From Odontocerum albicorne (taxonomy: Eukaryota > Arthropoda > Insecta > Trichoptera > Odontoceridae): a DNA stretch of 64,000 nt. Under the pieces are notes generated by a model. The model saw only the letters and a program-made list of their open reading frames with translations, was not told the origin of the DNA and searched no databases. The translations under genes were made by a program, and so were the position numbers. Positions 11,550 through 22,814 of the stretch are shown in pieces (the stretch's first letter is position 1; the number at the start of each line of letters is the position of its first letter). The stretch covers positions 30,034,033 through 30,098,032 of the forward strand of contig OX463844.1 in NCBI GenBank assembly GCA_949825065.1. Reading direction: 5' to 3'.

Positions 11550-11785
11550 TCAATGGTACCAGAAAAAAATATAATAAAATTTATTTAAATCTTATAAAGA
11601 ATTCGTCATCCAACAATACTCATACGCGCTAGACACGTGCGATTAATGTTGCCTATTTACATCTTCGAGTGTCAGTGAATCGGTAGTTCCGTGCCTGATT
11701 CAGTGGTGTTAAGTCCGATTAATATCCAGCTACGCTCATCAATATGTCCATATAACCAGTTAGGATATGTTGAAGGGTACCATAT
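11550..11785 (+). mobile_element. tRNA-derived SINE, family II, headless copy
   Basis: Starts at TCTCAATGGTACCAGAAAAA and contains GTAGTTCCGTGCCTGATTCA, CTACGCTCATCAATATGTCC and CCAGTTAGGATATGTTGAAG, aligning well with 4563-4875 and the end of 39245-39570. The tRNA head is missing or too diverged to see. Confidence 0.65.
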
Positions 11786-13020
11786 AAATGTAACAAAATC
11801 AAATAGACAATATGCAAGTTAAATGTAATTGTTATATTTTGTTTATTTTTAGCTGTCACCCCTACATGGAAGTCAATATTAGTAGCGCAATGCAGGTGCT
11901 TGCCAGCAGATCTTTGTGAATACTTGCGGCGAAGATTCCACAACTGCCTTACGTTGCTGGTGAGAAGTTTCCTTCCACCGTAATTAAAAGTAACAAGTCG
12001 AAGGCCCGTATCGCAACCTCAAAGGGGCGAGGTTTCACCGTTAAGCGACCGCAAAATGATGCCATGAGTTGAAAATTTAATTCTCTAACCCATTTCAACG
12101 AATGAATATTAAAAATAACACATGTGAAGATTTTCGTGTCAGTTTTCCAGTGACTCGAAAATTTTTCACATGTTTTAGCATTTAAAGTTTTACTATCACA
12201 AAAACTGTCCCATTTTACTAATGAAAATATAACAACATATTTTTGTTGTAAAATATTTATTTTATTATGCCATTTGAATACAACGACATAGAAATCATTA
12301 GCTATATTGTTGGGTTTTCTGTATGTTTCCTCAAATAGAAATAGTTTACATTCTTCATAATCATATTGGTATATAGGTATAAATAATTAGTTAAATAATT
12401 TTTTTAAATTGCCAGTTATTTTATGTTTTATAATTCAATATTTTTAAAAAATCTCGTATTAATTAAACAAATTTTATGTAAAAAAACTTGAAGTTTAAAA
12501 ATGCATGACAGCACATTTTATAAAAAAAATACATAGGATATAATGTATTAAGCTGAAGGAAAAATAAATGTGAGAAACAAAATAACATCAACGAGTATTT
12601 CAAGATTTATTGATGTAGACTAAGCAAAGACTGAAAAGATAGGTGAGGCAATATATATTATCAGTTGACATGGTGTAATGATATGTAGTTTTTTTTGTTT
12701 ATTTTATTACTAAGTAATATATGGTACAAATATTTTACAAGGCTATACCTATATACAAATGTATTACTTAACTTATCTTATTTATATATTATAATTTATG
12801 AAATTACTTAATCTTATTTTCCTACATGTAATTTTATTTTTATTTTTTATAATCTTAATATACGATTTCTTAGAAATAATTAACATCTACATACTACTGA
12901 TAACTAGATAACAATTCATACAACTAATTATTTAGCAAGAACAAGTCTACTCGTTCAGGCTACTTGTATTCCATCACATTCACTCAGACCTTGGTTCTCC
13001 CAGCTAAAACTGTATGCGGA
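11786..13020. other. No gene; AT-rich
   Basis: A short moderately GC-rich patch near 11930-12060 has no frame of interest. The rest to about 12960 is very AT-rich. The last 40 bases probably belong to the 3' untranslated part of the adjoining minus-strand LINE. Confidence 0.5.
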
Positions 13021-14070
13021 CTAGTCAGGCAACAGATGATGCTGTGGTAGCCTGTGCTTATAAAGGAAGGGTAGATCGGATTAACTTTTGTAAGCCTCAA
13101 GGGCAGCGACTAAAGGATTGCTGTGATATCGTTGACTTTTATAGAGCTTCACTATGCAAGCGAGGAAGTGGTGTTGGAGGGTTTCTTCTCGCTGTTCGGT
13201 GTGAAGTTGGGTGAAATTTGTTCTGGGATGGGTGTTGAAACAGATTTTGAATGCCTTGTTCTGCACTCGCTCGAGTTTCAGGTGATCCGTGCTGCTCACA
13301 CTATCCCAAACGTGTGCAGCATAGGTCAATATAGGACGAATAAGGGCTTTATAGTGGAGGGCTTATTTTTAGATGAAAGGAAGCTGCGTCGATGAAATAT
13401 CGAACTGAGATCCCCTATTCGCTTAAGACTCTTCTGTCTGATGGTATTCAGATATGTTTTCCGCTTCAATCACCGGTCGAGGTGCAGGCTGATGTAATTA
13501 ACCACGTCCTGCCACTCAGCGAGGCAATCACCGATGAATAAGGGCATCGATGGCATTCTTTTTTTGACTTTGCGGGAGAACATGATAGCCTCAGTTTTGG
13601 CGTCGTTGATTTTCAGCCTCCAGTTCAGATAGTATTTTTCAAGGATCTCAAGAGCCATCTGAACGCGGTGACCAGCTCGATCTACCTTGAGTGAGGATGC
13701 GCAGAGTACGAAGAGTACGATTTTACAGTTTGGGGGAGTGTGTGTAGATGTTAAATAGACAGGGTCCAAGTATACTGCCTTGGGGTGGACCCTTAGGGAT
13801 GGGCCTGGCGGATAACGTAGAATGATGAATGGTGACTGTGAAACTTATATTGGAAAGCTAGGACTGAAGTAGTTTTACAAGATAGAATGGAGTGCCAGTA
13901 AGGAGAAGTTTATGGAGAAGGCCATCGTGCCAGACAGTATCAAAAGCCTTCTCTAGATCTAGCAATACCATGCCAGTACTTCTGTTCCTATTGAAGCCTC
14001 AAGTCTTCCACGACATGGGTAAGTTGCTGGACCATGTTGTGTTTGGTCCTAAATCCAAGTTGATCATGAG
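13021..14070 (-). pseudogene. Jockey-like non-LTR retrotransposon, reverse transcriptase remnant
   Basis: Read on the minus strand, the order of motifs is that of a Jockey-clade ORF2: QLGFRTKHNMVQQLTHVVED (about 14060-14000), motif A in LLDLEKAFDTVWHDGL (about 13975-13920), motif B in PQGSILGPCLFNIYT (about 13795-13750), then LKINDAKTEAIMFSRK, VVNY-(LGL)-HLDR, TYAAHVWDS and a terminal YKHRLPQHHLLPD followed by a stop at 13021-13023. The catalytic FADD box is gone: the frame runs KIVLF directly into VLCASS, a small deletion. Several frameshifts and an in-frame stop (after EDLRLQ) also break it. The endonuclease and ORF1 are absent, so the copy is 5'-truncated, as is usual for these elements. 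Confidence 0.9.
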
Positions 14071-15126
14071 GAACAAAACACAACACGAGGGAATGTACTA
14101 AGAGGGAATGTATTATGGGATTCGTGATGTAACACTAGCAAGTAACCTTTTAAAGATTATTTAAAACATAAATTTCTCGTTAAGTTTAAAACATAATATT
14201 TTTTCGTTATCTACATTATTATTTATTAACTTGCTCTGCTTTAAAGGTTTGAACATTGAAAAGTTTTTGTGATAAATGGTTCTAATTTATTACTTTATTC
14301 ATTTATTTTTAAATATATAATGTCATTTCACTGTCTCCAATTTGATACATTGCTGGTAATTCTTCGTTTAAAATATTTTTTAAATCTATAGAGAACCAAA
14401 TATTTGCCATAGGTATTTTTTGGACATATATTGTTTAAAAATAACCTTTGAAATTTTGAACAAAAGATTAAAAACCTTTTCACCAGGTTTCCTCCCATCA
14501 CTAGAGTGTTTTGAATATATTTGAATACACGAGCGACGCCTCCATTGGAGTGGGCTTTATACATCAAGTATTGGATATTGTTATGTTAATAATATTCCTA
14601 AGCTTTTCCTTCCATAAATATCAACGATGTCCATTGCCTTTGTACTTTAAAAGGACTTGAATGGACGTTTCTTTGTTATCAATAGCTTTTAAATTCAAAT
14701 AGATTTTAATAAGAAAGGAAATGGAACAAAAAATAAAGATTTATAGGTCAAAGTTGAAATCGACCCTTGTTAATTTATGACAATACAGAATATAAGTGCT
14801 TTTTCAGTACAGCTCGTCAAAATTTATAAAGAGAGCACTTTTCTTCGAAAAATTATTCGAGATGATTACACAACGTAAAATTTCATAATTCATGTAAAAC
14901 CTTCTGTCATTTAACAGTCGGATTGGTATTTTATATATGATACATATTTTTTATGTAAAATAACGTTAAACTCAAATATAGTTGTATAACATTTTCATTA
15001 TATATCGTCCTCGTTTTTTGCAGGGTCTCGTTGTTGAAACTGGTCCATAGAGTTTTATTTTTTAAGTGAGTGAACCGTTGCATACTAGCAAACTGACCGG
15101 CCACACCGCTATACTGGAGCTATGCG
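14071..15126. other. No recognised feature
   Basis: AT-rich sequence. A 79-codon minus-strand frame at 14328-14567 has no recognisable content. Confidence 0.5.
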
Positions 15127-15203
15127 TGAAAGCCTTGAAACCGGTAGGGTTATACCGTCACAAAAAAGTGGAATAAACAGTGTTCGATAAAAATAAATTA
15201 CAA
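15127..15203 (+). mobile_element. Penelope-like element 3' tail, copy 1
   Basis: Reads TGAAAGCCTTGAAACCGGTA then AAAAGTGGAATAAACAGTG and an A-rich end, almost identical to the tail that follows the GIY-YIG frame at 24961. It carries GAAAC and a GTC trinucleotide (15157-15159) in the positions discussed under the hammerhead-like finding. Upstream sequence is unrelated to the 24.9-kb copy, so this is a truncated insertion. Confidence 0.8.
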
Positions 15204-15444
15204 TTTTTAACTTAAATCTTCATATTTACAAAAAAACTATACTTATTTTTTTCAATTCATAATTATGTGAAAAAACATTATTTCCAGGCGGCCTTTTGTA
15301 GTCAATATCGCTCCAAGCATTGTTCAGCTCTTATCTCTCTAGAAATATCTTCTACCACGATGATTTTTCGACTATATATTTGTTGCATTTTTGTTTTCTT
15401 TCGACTATACCATATATTTATTGTATTTACTATTTTGCTGCATA
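15204..15444. other. No recognised feature
   Basis: AT-rich. Two overlapping plus-strand frames of 72-112 codons start here, but their later half is antisense SINE, so they are not genes. Confidence 0.5.
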
Positions 15445-15602
15445 CAGTTCAACCTGGTGGGTTTATTTCCATGTGGGTATCTCTTCCATTCAACCAGAAA
15501 TATATATATTTGAAATGTATAACAGAAGATGGAAGTGAAAATCAGAATGAAAACATTCGAAAAATAATGGGTACCAACGGAAATCTAGCACGCAACTCCC
15601 AG
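15445..15602 (-). mobile_element. tRNA-derived SINE, family I, head-truncated
   Basis: The plus-strand image CAACCTGGTGGGTTTATTTC, CATGTGGGTATCTCTTCC, AACCAGAAATATA and GGGTACCAACGGAAATC matches the near-complete copy at 54927-55118. The tRNA-like head end stops just past the B box. Confidence 0.75.
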
Positions 15603-16212
15603 TGAACGTAGTTCATCATGGAAGAAAATTATTTACATCTTTACACGTGTATGTAATAATATTATTGTGACGAATTATATGTTTTTTAAGAATCTGAGCA
15701 GTTTTTTAATGAATTGTCAAAGCGTTTTCTAGATTTTCAAACAAAATCACCTTCAGTGCGGCCTTTTAAATATATGTATATGTACAAAAATTTACCGTGT
15801 TCATGACATAACTTAACATTGTTTAAAAATACATATTTAAATGCATTTCATACAGTTTTCTTAAAAGGTTATCACATTGTGATAAGAAGGCAACGAGACA
15901 CGCGAGCAACCTTTCAAATACAGACGTTTCACAATATAAGGCTAAGTGGAGTTCAAAAGGCAGACTTCAAAGTTTTATTTTCACCATATTTATTCATAGA
16001 AAACTTCAATTAAACGGAAATTATTACCGTTCGACTAAAATCTAATATATGGGTTCGCTTCACGAACGATGTTCTTGTAATTTGGCAACACGAAGAGTAA
16101 AACTTAAGTTTGTTTTTAAGCATCATAACGCGCTCCACACCAAAACCAAATTCATGATGAAAAAGGAGCAAAAAAGGAAGTTAGCTTTTATTTATGTTGA
16201 AATAAGCCATAT
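15603..16212. other. No recognised feature
   Basis: Nothing supported. The short frames are AT-driven. Confidence 0.5.
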
Positions 16213-16325
16213 AACAAAGGTAGCACATAGGCAGGGTTGCCAGACGTCCCTATTTGAGCGGGACTGTCCCGAGCTTAACAGACAAATCCCGAGCCCCGCA
16301 TTGCCTCTGAAAATCCCGGATTAAC
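16213..16325 (+). mobile_element. Possible hAT-type transposon end
   Basis: Begins CAGGGTTGCCAGACGTCCC, a terminus of the CAGGGTTGCC type frequent in hAT elements, and continues through repeated GGGAC/GTCCC words (TGAGCGGGACTGTCCCGAGC) in a GC-rich block unlike the flanks. No matching opposite end was found nearby, so this may be a solo end or a truncated copy. Confidence 0.4.
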
Positions 16326-16769
16326 AAAATTTGTATATGTTTTTGAATTAATGAACGGCATATTGCAGTCGTTCATTCAATAAAAAGATGACGCTTTTTA
16401 TGGAAGCGTAGCTAGAACAATGTAACTGCAATGCACTGGCGACACCAAAGTAACCCGTTTAAAAAATGTTTTTTTTGAAAGAGAGATACAATACCAACAG
16501 AAATGGTTCGACTTCAAAAGTAAGAAATCTTGTCCTTAAAACCAAGCACGAAAATCGAGTTTTCGTCAATTGAAAAATTAACAAAATTATTAAATATTCC
16601 TTGCGATATTGACCTGTACGAGGATTTATAAAATATTTTTAACTGAATATGGCTGAGGCAAACGAAAAAAAACAATAGATAACTTATATATTTTCCATTT
16701 GCAATAATTTGTATCAAATTGTGGCCCACATTCTCTCAATTCCACGTTCCAATGCAATTTACGAAAGAA
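16326..16769. other. No recognised feature
   Basis: AT-rich lead-in to the satellite array; the right part (from about 16740) shows weak similarity to the array units. Confidence 0.5.
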
Positions 16770-18345
16770 TATTTAGCTTTTCATTTCTACTACACTTTAC
16801 TCTTGATTCATTATAATTCTAGAATTTTTGTACGAAAAATAGATATTTAGTTAGTCAATAGTAAACAAATTCATTTACGCTTGAAAATATTGACGCAAAA
16901 TATCGAAATTTTGCAAAATTAGACGTTTGGGACGAAAACCGTGGAAACTCATTGAACAAATAATAAATATTTGGTGATTTTGTATATATATTCTTAAACT
17001 TGGTAGTCAATGGCAGTTTTTCGAGTGAAATTTCCCTATATTACTAACAAATGTCCACGCATGTTTATGAGGTTTTATTCACAATCAACGTTTATGCATT
17101 TCTACTACACTTTAGTCTTGATTCATTATAATTCTAGCATTTTTTACTAAAAATTGGTATTGTGGAAGTCAAAAAAAATTCATTTACGCTTGAAAATATT
17201 GGCGCAAAATATAAAATTTTTGCAAAATTAGACGTTTGGTACGAAAAACAAGAATGTTCGTTGAACAAATAATAATTATGTGGTGATTTAGTACAAAAAT
17301 TCTTAAACTTGGTCATCAATGCCAGTTTTTCGAGTAAAAAGTGTGAAATTTCAGTATATTTCTAATAAATGTTCACACACATTTAGCAGGTTTTGAGGTT
17401 TTATATCACAATAAATGTCAATGCGTTTCTACTTCACTTTTGTCTTGATTCATTATAATTCTAGCATTTTTGTACTGAAAATCGTTATTTAGTAAGTCAA
17501 AAATAATAATAATTGAAAATATTGACGCAAAATATTGAAATTTGGCAAAATTAGACGTTTGGTACGAAAAACATGGAAACTCGTTGAACAAATATTATTT
17601 CTGTGGTGATTTTGTACATATATTCGTAAACTTGGTCGTCAATGGCAATTTTTCGAGTGAAAAGTGTGAAATTTTCCTATATTACTCGTACTAACAAATG
17701 TCCACACATGTTTATGAGGAAAATATTGATTTGTACATATATTCGTAAACTTTGTCGTCAATGGCAGTTTTTCGAGTGAAAATTGTGAAATTTTCCTCTA
17801 TTACTAACAATTGTCTACACATGTTTAGGAGGTTTTAACGTTTTATGTCATAATCAAGGTCAATGCGTTTCTACTACACTTTTGTCTTGATTCATTATAA
17901 TTCTAGCATTTTTGTTCGAAAAATTGGTATTTTGTGAGTAAAAAGAAAAAAATGTTATAAACGCTTGAAAATATTGACGCAAAATATCAAAATTTGGCAA
18001 AATTAGACGTTTGGGACGAAAAACACGAAAACTTGTTGAACAAATAATAATTCTGTGGTGGTTTTATACATATATTCGTAAACTTGGTCGTCAATGGCAG
18101 TTTTTCGAGTGAAAAGTGTGAAATTTCAGTATATATTTCTAAGAAATGTTCACACACATTTAGCAGATTATGAAGTTTTATATCACAATTAACATCAATG
18201 CGTTTCTACTTCACTTTTGTCTTGGTTCATTATAATGTTAGCATTTTTGTACGAAAAATTGTTATTTTGTTAGTAAAAAGTAATAATATTCATTTATACT
18301 TGAAAATATTGACGCAAAATATTGAAATTTGTCAAAATTGAACGT
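16770..18345. repeat. Satellite array, about five units of 315-440 bp
   Basis: The phrase TCTTGATTCATTATAATTCT recurs at 16805, 17120, 17447 and 17889, and in changed form at 18224, giving spacings of about 315, 327, 442 and 335 bp. Each unit also contains CTTGAAAATATTGACGCAAA, GCAAAATTAGACGTTTGG and TGGCAGTTTTTCGAGTGAAA. The longer third unit results from an internal repeat of the CGTAAACTTGGTCGTCAATG segment (17623 and 17745). Units differ at many positions, so the array is old or poorly homogenised. There is no coding potential. Confidence 0.95.
17683..17690 (+). other. Six-base insertion CTCGTA at a TA in a satellite unit
   Basis: This unit reads CTATATTACTCGTACTAACA where sister units at 17036 and 17797 read TATTACTAACA. 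Removing CTCGTA after the TA restores the sister sequence exactly. This is the expected shape of a transposon excision footprint with a duplicated TA. Confidence 0.75.
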
Positions 18346-18539
18346 AGTGTAGTTTTCGAAAAAGTGAATAATAACTAATAATGAATAAAGTAATTTAATA
18401 AAATAATAGTAATGTTTAAAAAGTGTAGTTTTTTAAACAATGGACGAACATCACTGTACCATATAACACTTGAAAATTTAACACAATTTTGGTCGCATAT
18501 GAAACAGAGCAATGCAAACGTGTAACGCATAAAGGGCGG
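18346..18539. other. No recognised feature
   Basis: AT-rich spacer between the satellite and a GC-rich island. Confidence 0.5.
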
Positions 18540-18705
18540 GTCTCGTCGGAAGTGAAGTGCGCTACTTAGACTTGTGACGGAAGTGAGCTCCCTCTACACC
18601 GCACACTCGCTGGAGGTGGCGTCAAGCGGCGGAGGTGACGGCAAACGGCATAGGTTGTGTCAATCGTCGGTGTCGAGGCGCGTAGGTGTGAAATGACGTC
18701 ACTTC
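18540..18705. other. GC-rich, CpG-containing island of unknown role
   Basis: About 165 bp with many CpGs (GGCGTCAAGCGGCGGAGGTG, GTCGAGGCGCGTAGG) in strongly AT-rich surroundings. It includes GGAAGTGA twice, an ETS-like word, and TGACGTCA (18692-18699), a perfect CRE palindrome. It could be a promoter or enhancer remnant or part of an unidentified element. The overlapping minus-strand 76-codon frame has no recognisable content. Confidence 0.4.
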
Positions 18706-20489
18706 GATATACCAAAAGATATACGTTAGCTTGCATCTTAACCACTATTTGTTTGGTTGGTTGGTTGATTAGTAAGCAAGATAACAAATATATCAAATAA
18801 AAATAAATTAATTCAACACATAATCAGCAGCCACATCAACTAACCATTAAAATGATTGTATTTTTTTAAATAGTACTGCATCAATTCTGGTAAACGTGAG
18901 ACATTTTAAATCCAGTACATGATTAAGCATTCAGTCTGGTAAATGTGTGAAATTCAACACTTGTTGGTAAATCTGTGAAATTCGAACACAATAACATAAC
19001 AACATAAATCATATTTTTTGGTAAATGGAATAATTTCGAACATAAAATAAGAACTATTAATTTTACAACTCAAATAATTAAAAAGTGGTCATTGACTTAA
19101 TTTGCGGAGACATTGTGTTATCCTGTTACAAACTTACAATCATTTATTATAATGTTTAAATAATTAAATACTTTAATGTTTAAGAACTACTAAAGTTAAT
19201 AATTGAAATTACATGCTCTAAAACAATATTGAACTTTTGATTAATTTGTACGAAATTCATGAAAGAAGACAGACTGAAGAGGAAAGAAAAATGGGAATGA
19301 AACACGTAAAATATTAAAAGTTTTTTCAACGGACTAAATATTAGAAGTTTTTTTCAACCGCGTTTTAAAAGAAAAATCATAACAGATTTATGTTTTACAT
19401 GTTCAGAACTTTTGATTACTAGTTAGTTGATCAAAAGAGTTTAAAGAAGCTAAAATGGACAAACATTACAGTTTATAGTAATAAAAATATACACCGAGTA
19501 CCTACATCGATCGGTATCAATACGTATGAATAAATTTAATAAATTTACAACGGGTAAACATCATGCGTTTTGAAACCATTACATTTCTTAGCATTTTACT
19601 TCAATCCAGTCTGACACTTATTACTCAGATATCTAAAGTCTCGTTTCTCTTACATAAGAAAAATAAGATAAAAGATAATATTTCCCTGGATTGATGCTGC
19701 CAGAGTTTCAATTAATATCTGTATTGTAATGTGGCTTGAGTATTGCAACGTGTTACATTATGGAGTAATAGTCGTATTGTACTCGTATTGCATTACAAAT
19801 TACTTGAATTCAGCACTGGGACATGGCTCATATTAGGATCTTCTCATAGAACAGCTCTAAGTTGTCACGGATTTTCTGCATTGCTAGTGTCTTTGTATGA
19901 AGTAGACTCTCATCTACAGAAAAGGAGTTACTCCTATCTAATTAGTAGAATTTAAAAAAATACAGTAGACGTTCTTTTCCCTTTATTCGAGTTTTAATAT
20001 TCAAAGTGCTTTTGTTGGCGCTGGAAAAAATGTTGTTTACATTTTCTGTTATTTTTTATTAAATGTTATTGAGTATTATGTTTTTTTTTAAAAGTCATTC
20101 TTTAAATTATTGAATTCATCATATTTTAAATACGCATTTAAAATGCGAAGCAGCTAAAGTATATGAATCATTTTTTTCTTCTTTTTCGTTTACTATTTTT
20201 TCATTATGTTACGAATATTTCTTTATAGTAATTTTTATTATTAGCATATTTTTATATTATTTTGTTTGCAGAGGAGAAGAATATTTGTATTCTAAATAAG
20301 TGTGTTAACATAAATTATTAATATTTGCTACAGGCCTTGGGAAATATACTTATCTTCTCAGTCTGGAACAAAGTTGCAAGCAAAACAATATTTTGACATA
20401 TTTTTTATGATCGCAACTCCTGGCCTTGTTTTTAACTTTTGTTTCCTAAAGCACCACAAAACAAGGATCCTAGTATGTTAAAAGAGTTC
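18706..20489. other. No recognised feature
   Basis: Very AT-rich. A phrase like GGTAAATGTGTGAAATTC is loosely repeated between 18890 and 19030 (four times), a weak local repeat. No gene is supported. Confidence 0.5.
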
Positions 20490-20670
20490 GTCAGGTAAAC
20501 GCGTGCGCGTGTTGTTCGTCTTTTCACGTGCAATAGTATTTATCAAAACGTGCAATGATGAACATCGAGTTTCGTGCCTACTCCAGTGGTTCTTAATCCG
20601 AATACTCGTTTACTTGATTCAAATACAGTATTGTCTTCCTGTCACACTCTTCAACATATCCAAATCACCA
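20490..20670 (+). mobile_element. tRNA-derived SINE, family II, partial
   Basis: Contains TTCACGTGCAATAGT, TTTCGTGCCTACTCCAGTGG and TTCAACATATCC, aligning with the body of the copy at 39245 and with 11550. The head is missing. The plus-strand 68-codon frame here is incidental. Confidence 0.55.
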
Positions 20671-22346
20671 TTCCGGCCAATTGAAGTTTATCATCCGACA
20701 GAGAAGTAATAATGAAATATGAAAAAACAAGCGATGAACCAGGATCCCTCAGTAAAACATTTATTTCAATAAAACCATACAAAGTTGCTTCCGGCATACT
20801 ATATTGATTCCGTGTTTTATTTAATACCCGACATATTTGGTAAACGTGGATGCACAAACATCAATTATGAAAATTAATTTAACAAAATTTTAATAAACAA
20901 ACATACAAACGAATAATTTTACTACAAATGTACACAAATTCATGACTGATTTAAAACAGTCATTGCACACTTATTATCTAAAATTATTATTTTAATTAAA
21001 TATCTTACTCACCGAAAATAATCTAAAAGTCCAAATAAAAACATATCCAGAATCTAGCATTTTATTTTTATTTATTTATTTTACACATGACAAGAAATAT
21101 ACTCGTACATAATTAGCGAAAAAACAACAGGTAATTTAATTTGCATACACAATTTGGATGGATCTGGGTTTGTTGCCCTTCATTTGTCGTGCCCCCAGTA
21201 AACTAGGTTTTTGCCTGTGTCTCACTGAGGACATAAAGCATGAAAAAATAAATCGATACTTCTTTCCGATTTTGGATTGTATAAAACCCCGTAGCACATT
21301 CTCATCAACCTGACAAACAGTGACACTCGATCACACATGCATACATCACATTTAGCATCTCTACGAGAACTCAAGCACATTCAAATAAATATATAACACT
21401 GCACACTTGTTCACCTTTGGCTGATTGATCAGTTGCATTGATTTTGGTTTTGATTCTGAATATATTTGTGTGCGTAGTAATCCATACCAACCAAACGAGC
21501 TTGAGTGATATTTTTTAATGAGATTATTAAACTGTCGAAAAACAAATTATCATTTTATAAAGAATTTATTACCCTTACGTGAATCAGTATAAAAGTTTCT
21601 TTCTTACGATGAAGTTGTCAATTATGATTACAAAAGCATTTTTTTTAATTCCCCAAAGAGTTCATAAACAATGGTATTTTTTGTAATAATCATAATTGTG
21701 ATAAAATTAAATTTCCACTTATATGCTATGACGACATTATCGTCACTCGAGTTTCGGGCTATTTGTCAGAAAAATCATATATTTATTCAAATACAGAACC
21801 TATTTAACGCAAGGGTCGTGTGAAGGTGATGGCTTGATAATCACAACGTATTCATGGAATTTACAAAGTAAATTTTACCTTGATTATAATTATGAAGATC
21901 CTCAAAAAACCCAAAACGTTTCAAAAAATATATTATATTTTACGTCTCGCAAAACAATTTGTGTAGAACCCTCCATTCTACGATATTTACTGTATGAAAT
22001 TCTCACAGCGGTTTTATCCTTGAAGGTCAACAAAGTAAATTTTGTTGCTGCTAGACACGATCCAAAAATCACGTGTAATTTTCTGAATTACATGTATTGT
22101 TTTCTGAATTACATGTAGCACACACTTATATTTCTTTATTTTAGCTGGATCCGAATTCAAAATGATTACGAGCACCTACAATTTTGTTATGCTCGCAAAT
22201 AATGAAATTAAAAATTTCAAAGTTATAAATGGTATGGAACCCTGCATAACTTTTAATAAATTTTCATTTTAAAATTTTCCTTAGAAACAATAGCGTTGAA
22301 TTATAAAAATAGCATTATGAATATAATAAATTTAAAAAATATCAAT
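20671..22346. other. No recognised feature
   Basis: AT-rich. At 22071-22118 a 20-bp segment TTTTCTGAATTACATGTA is doubled. A 94-codon plus-strand frame (21834-22118) has no family resemblance. Confidence 0.5.
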
Positions 22347-22441
22347 AACATACTATATGATGTACATAACATAGTATATGATGTTTTTATTTTATATACA
22401 TACATGATTATATACATAACATAGCATATGATGTTTTTACT
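22347..22441. repeat. Short tandem duplication around ACATAACATAGTATATGATG
   Basis: ACATAACATAGTATATGATG followed by TTTTTATTTTATATACATAC recurs once about 49 bp later with one change (GCATATGATG), preceded by a partial earlier copy. It is a local slippage or duplication product. Confidence 0.7.
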
Positions 22442-22642
22442 TTAATAAACTAATAATATCTCGTGAATAATGACGGAAGTATTTTTTTTCAATACGACGT
22501 TATGCTTGTCTATATGCTGCTTCATATTATGGTCCTGTTGCTGTTTCTCTAGAGTCTAGCTTTCTCGTTGTGATGAACGCGATCGTCTCTTCCTGTTATC
22601 ATCTGGAGCTCTTTTAACAGTCATCTTATCGTTTCGATCCAT
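22442..22642 (-). pseudogene. Small basic reading frame with one internal stop, unidentified
   Basis: Read on the minus strand from ATG at 22642: MDRNDKMTVKRAPDD, then a serine/arginine-rich stretch (RKRRSRSSQRES), a TAG at 22556-22558, then a polar tail in the same frame to a TAA at 22442. Upstream, TTTTTTATTTCAG resembles a splice acceptor 18 bases before the ATG. It could be a short exon or the N-terminal part of a transposon protein. I do not recognise it, and the internal stop argues it is dead or that the frame is incidental. Confidence 0.25.
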
Positions 22643-22814
22643 AATAATATGTGTGTATTGCCTGAAATAAAAAAGTTGTCTTGCAGAAACAGTCAAAAAC
22701 TTATATTTCTAGGTTATTTTGAACAAAATGATGAGTTAAATCCTGTTCCGTTCCGAAAATCTTTCACGACTCGCATGTAGATTTTGAATGAAACGGATAT
22801 TATAACAGAGCTTA

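Noticed and set aside
13014..13395. Plus-strand frames of 66-90 codons
   Set aside because: They are antisense to the Jockey-like LINE, whose motifs are read on the minus strand.
15267..15605. 112-codon plus-strand frame with hydrophobic segments
   Set aside because: Its second half is the antisense of SINE family I, so the apparent membrane segments are by-products.
16770..18345. CRISPR-like array
   Set aside because: Repeats are long (over 300 bp) and diverged, without short constant repeats and unique spacers; this is eukaryotic satellite DNA.
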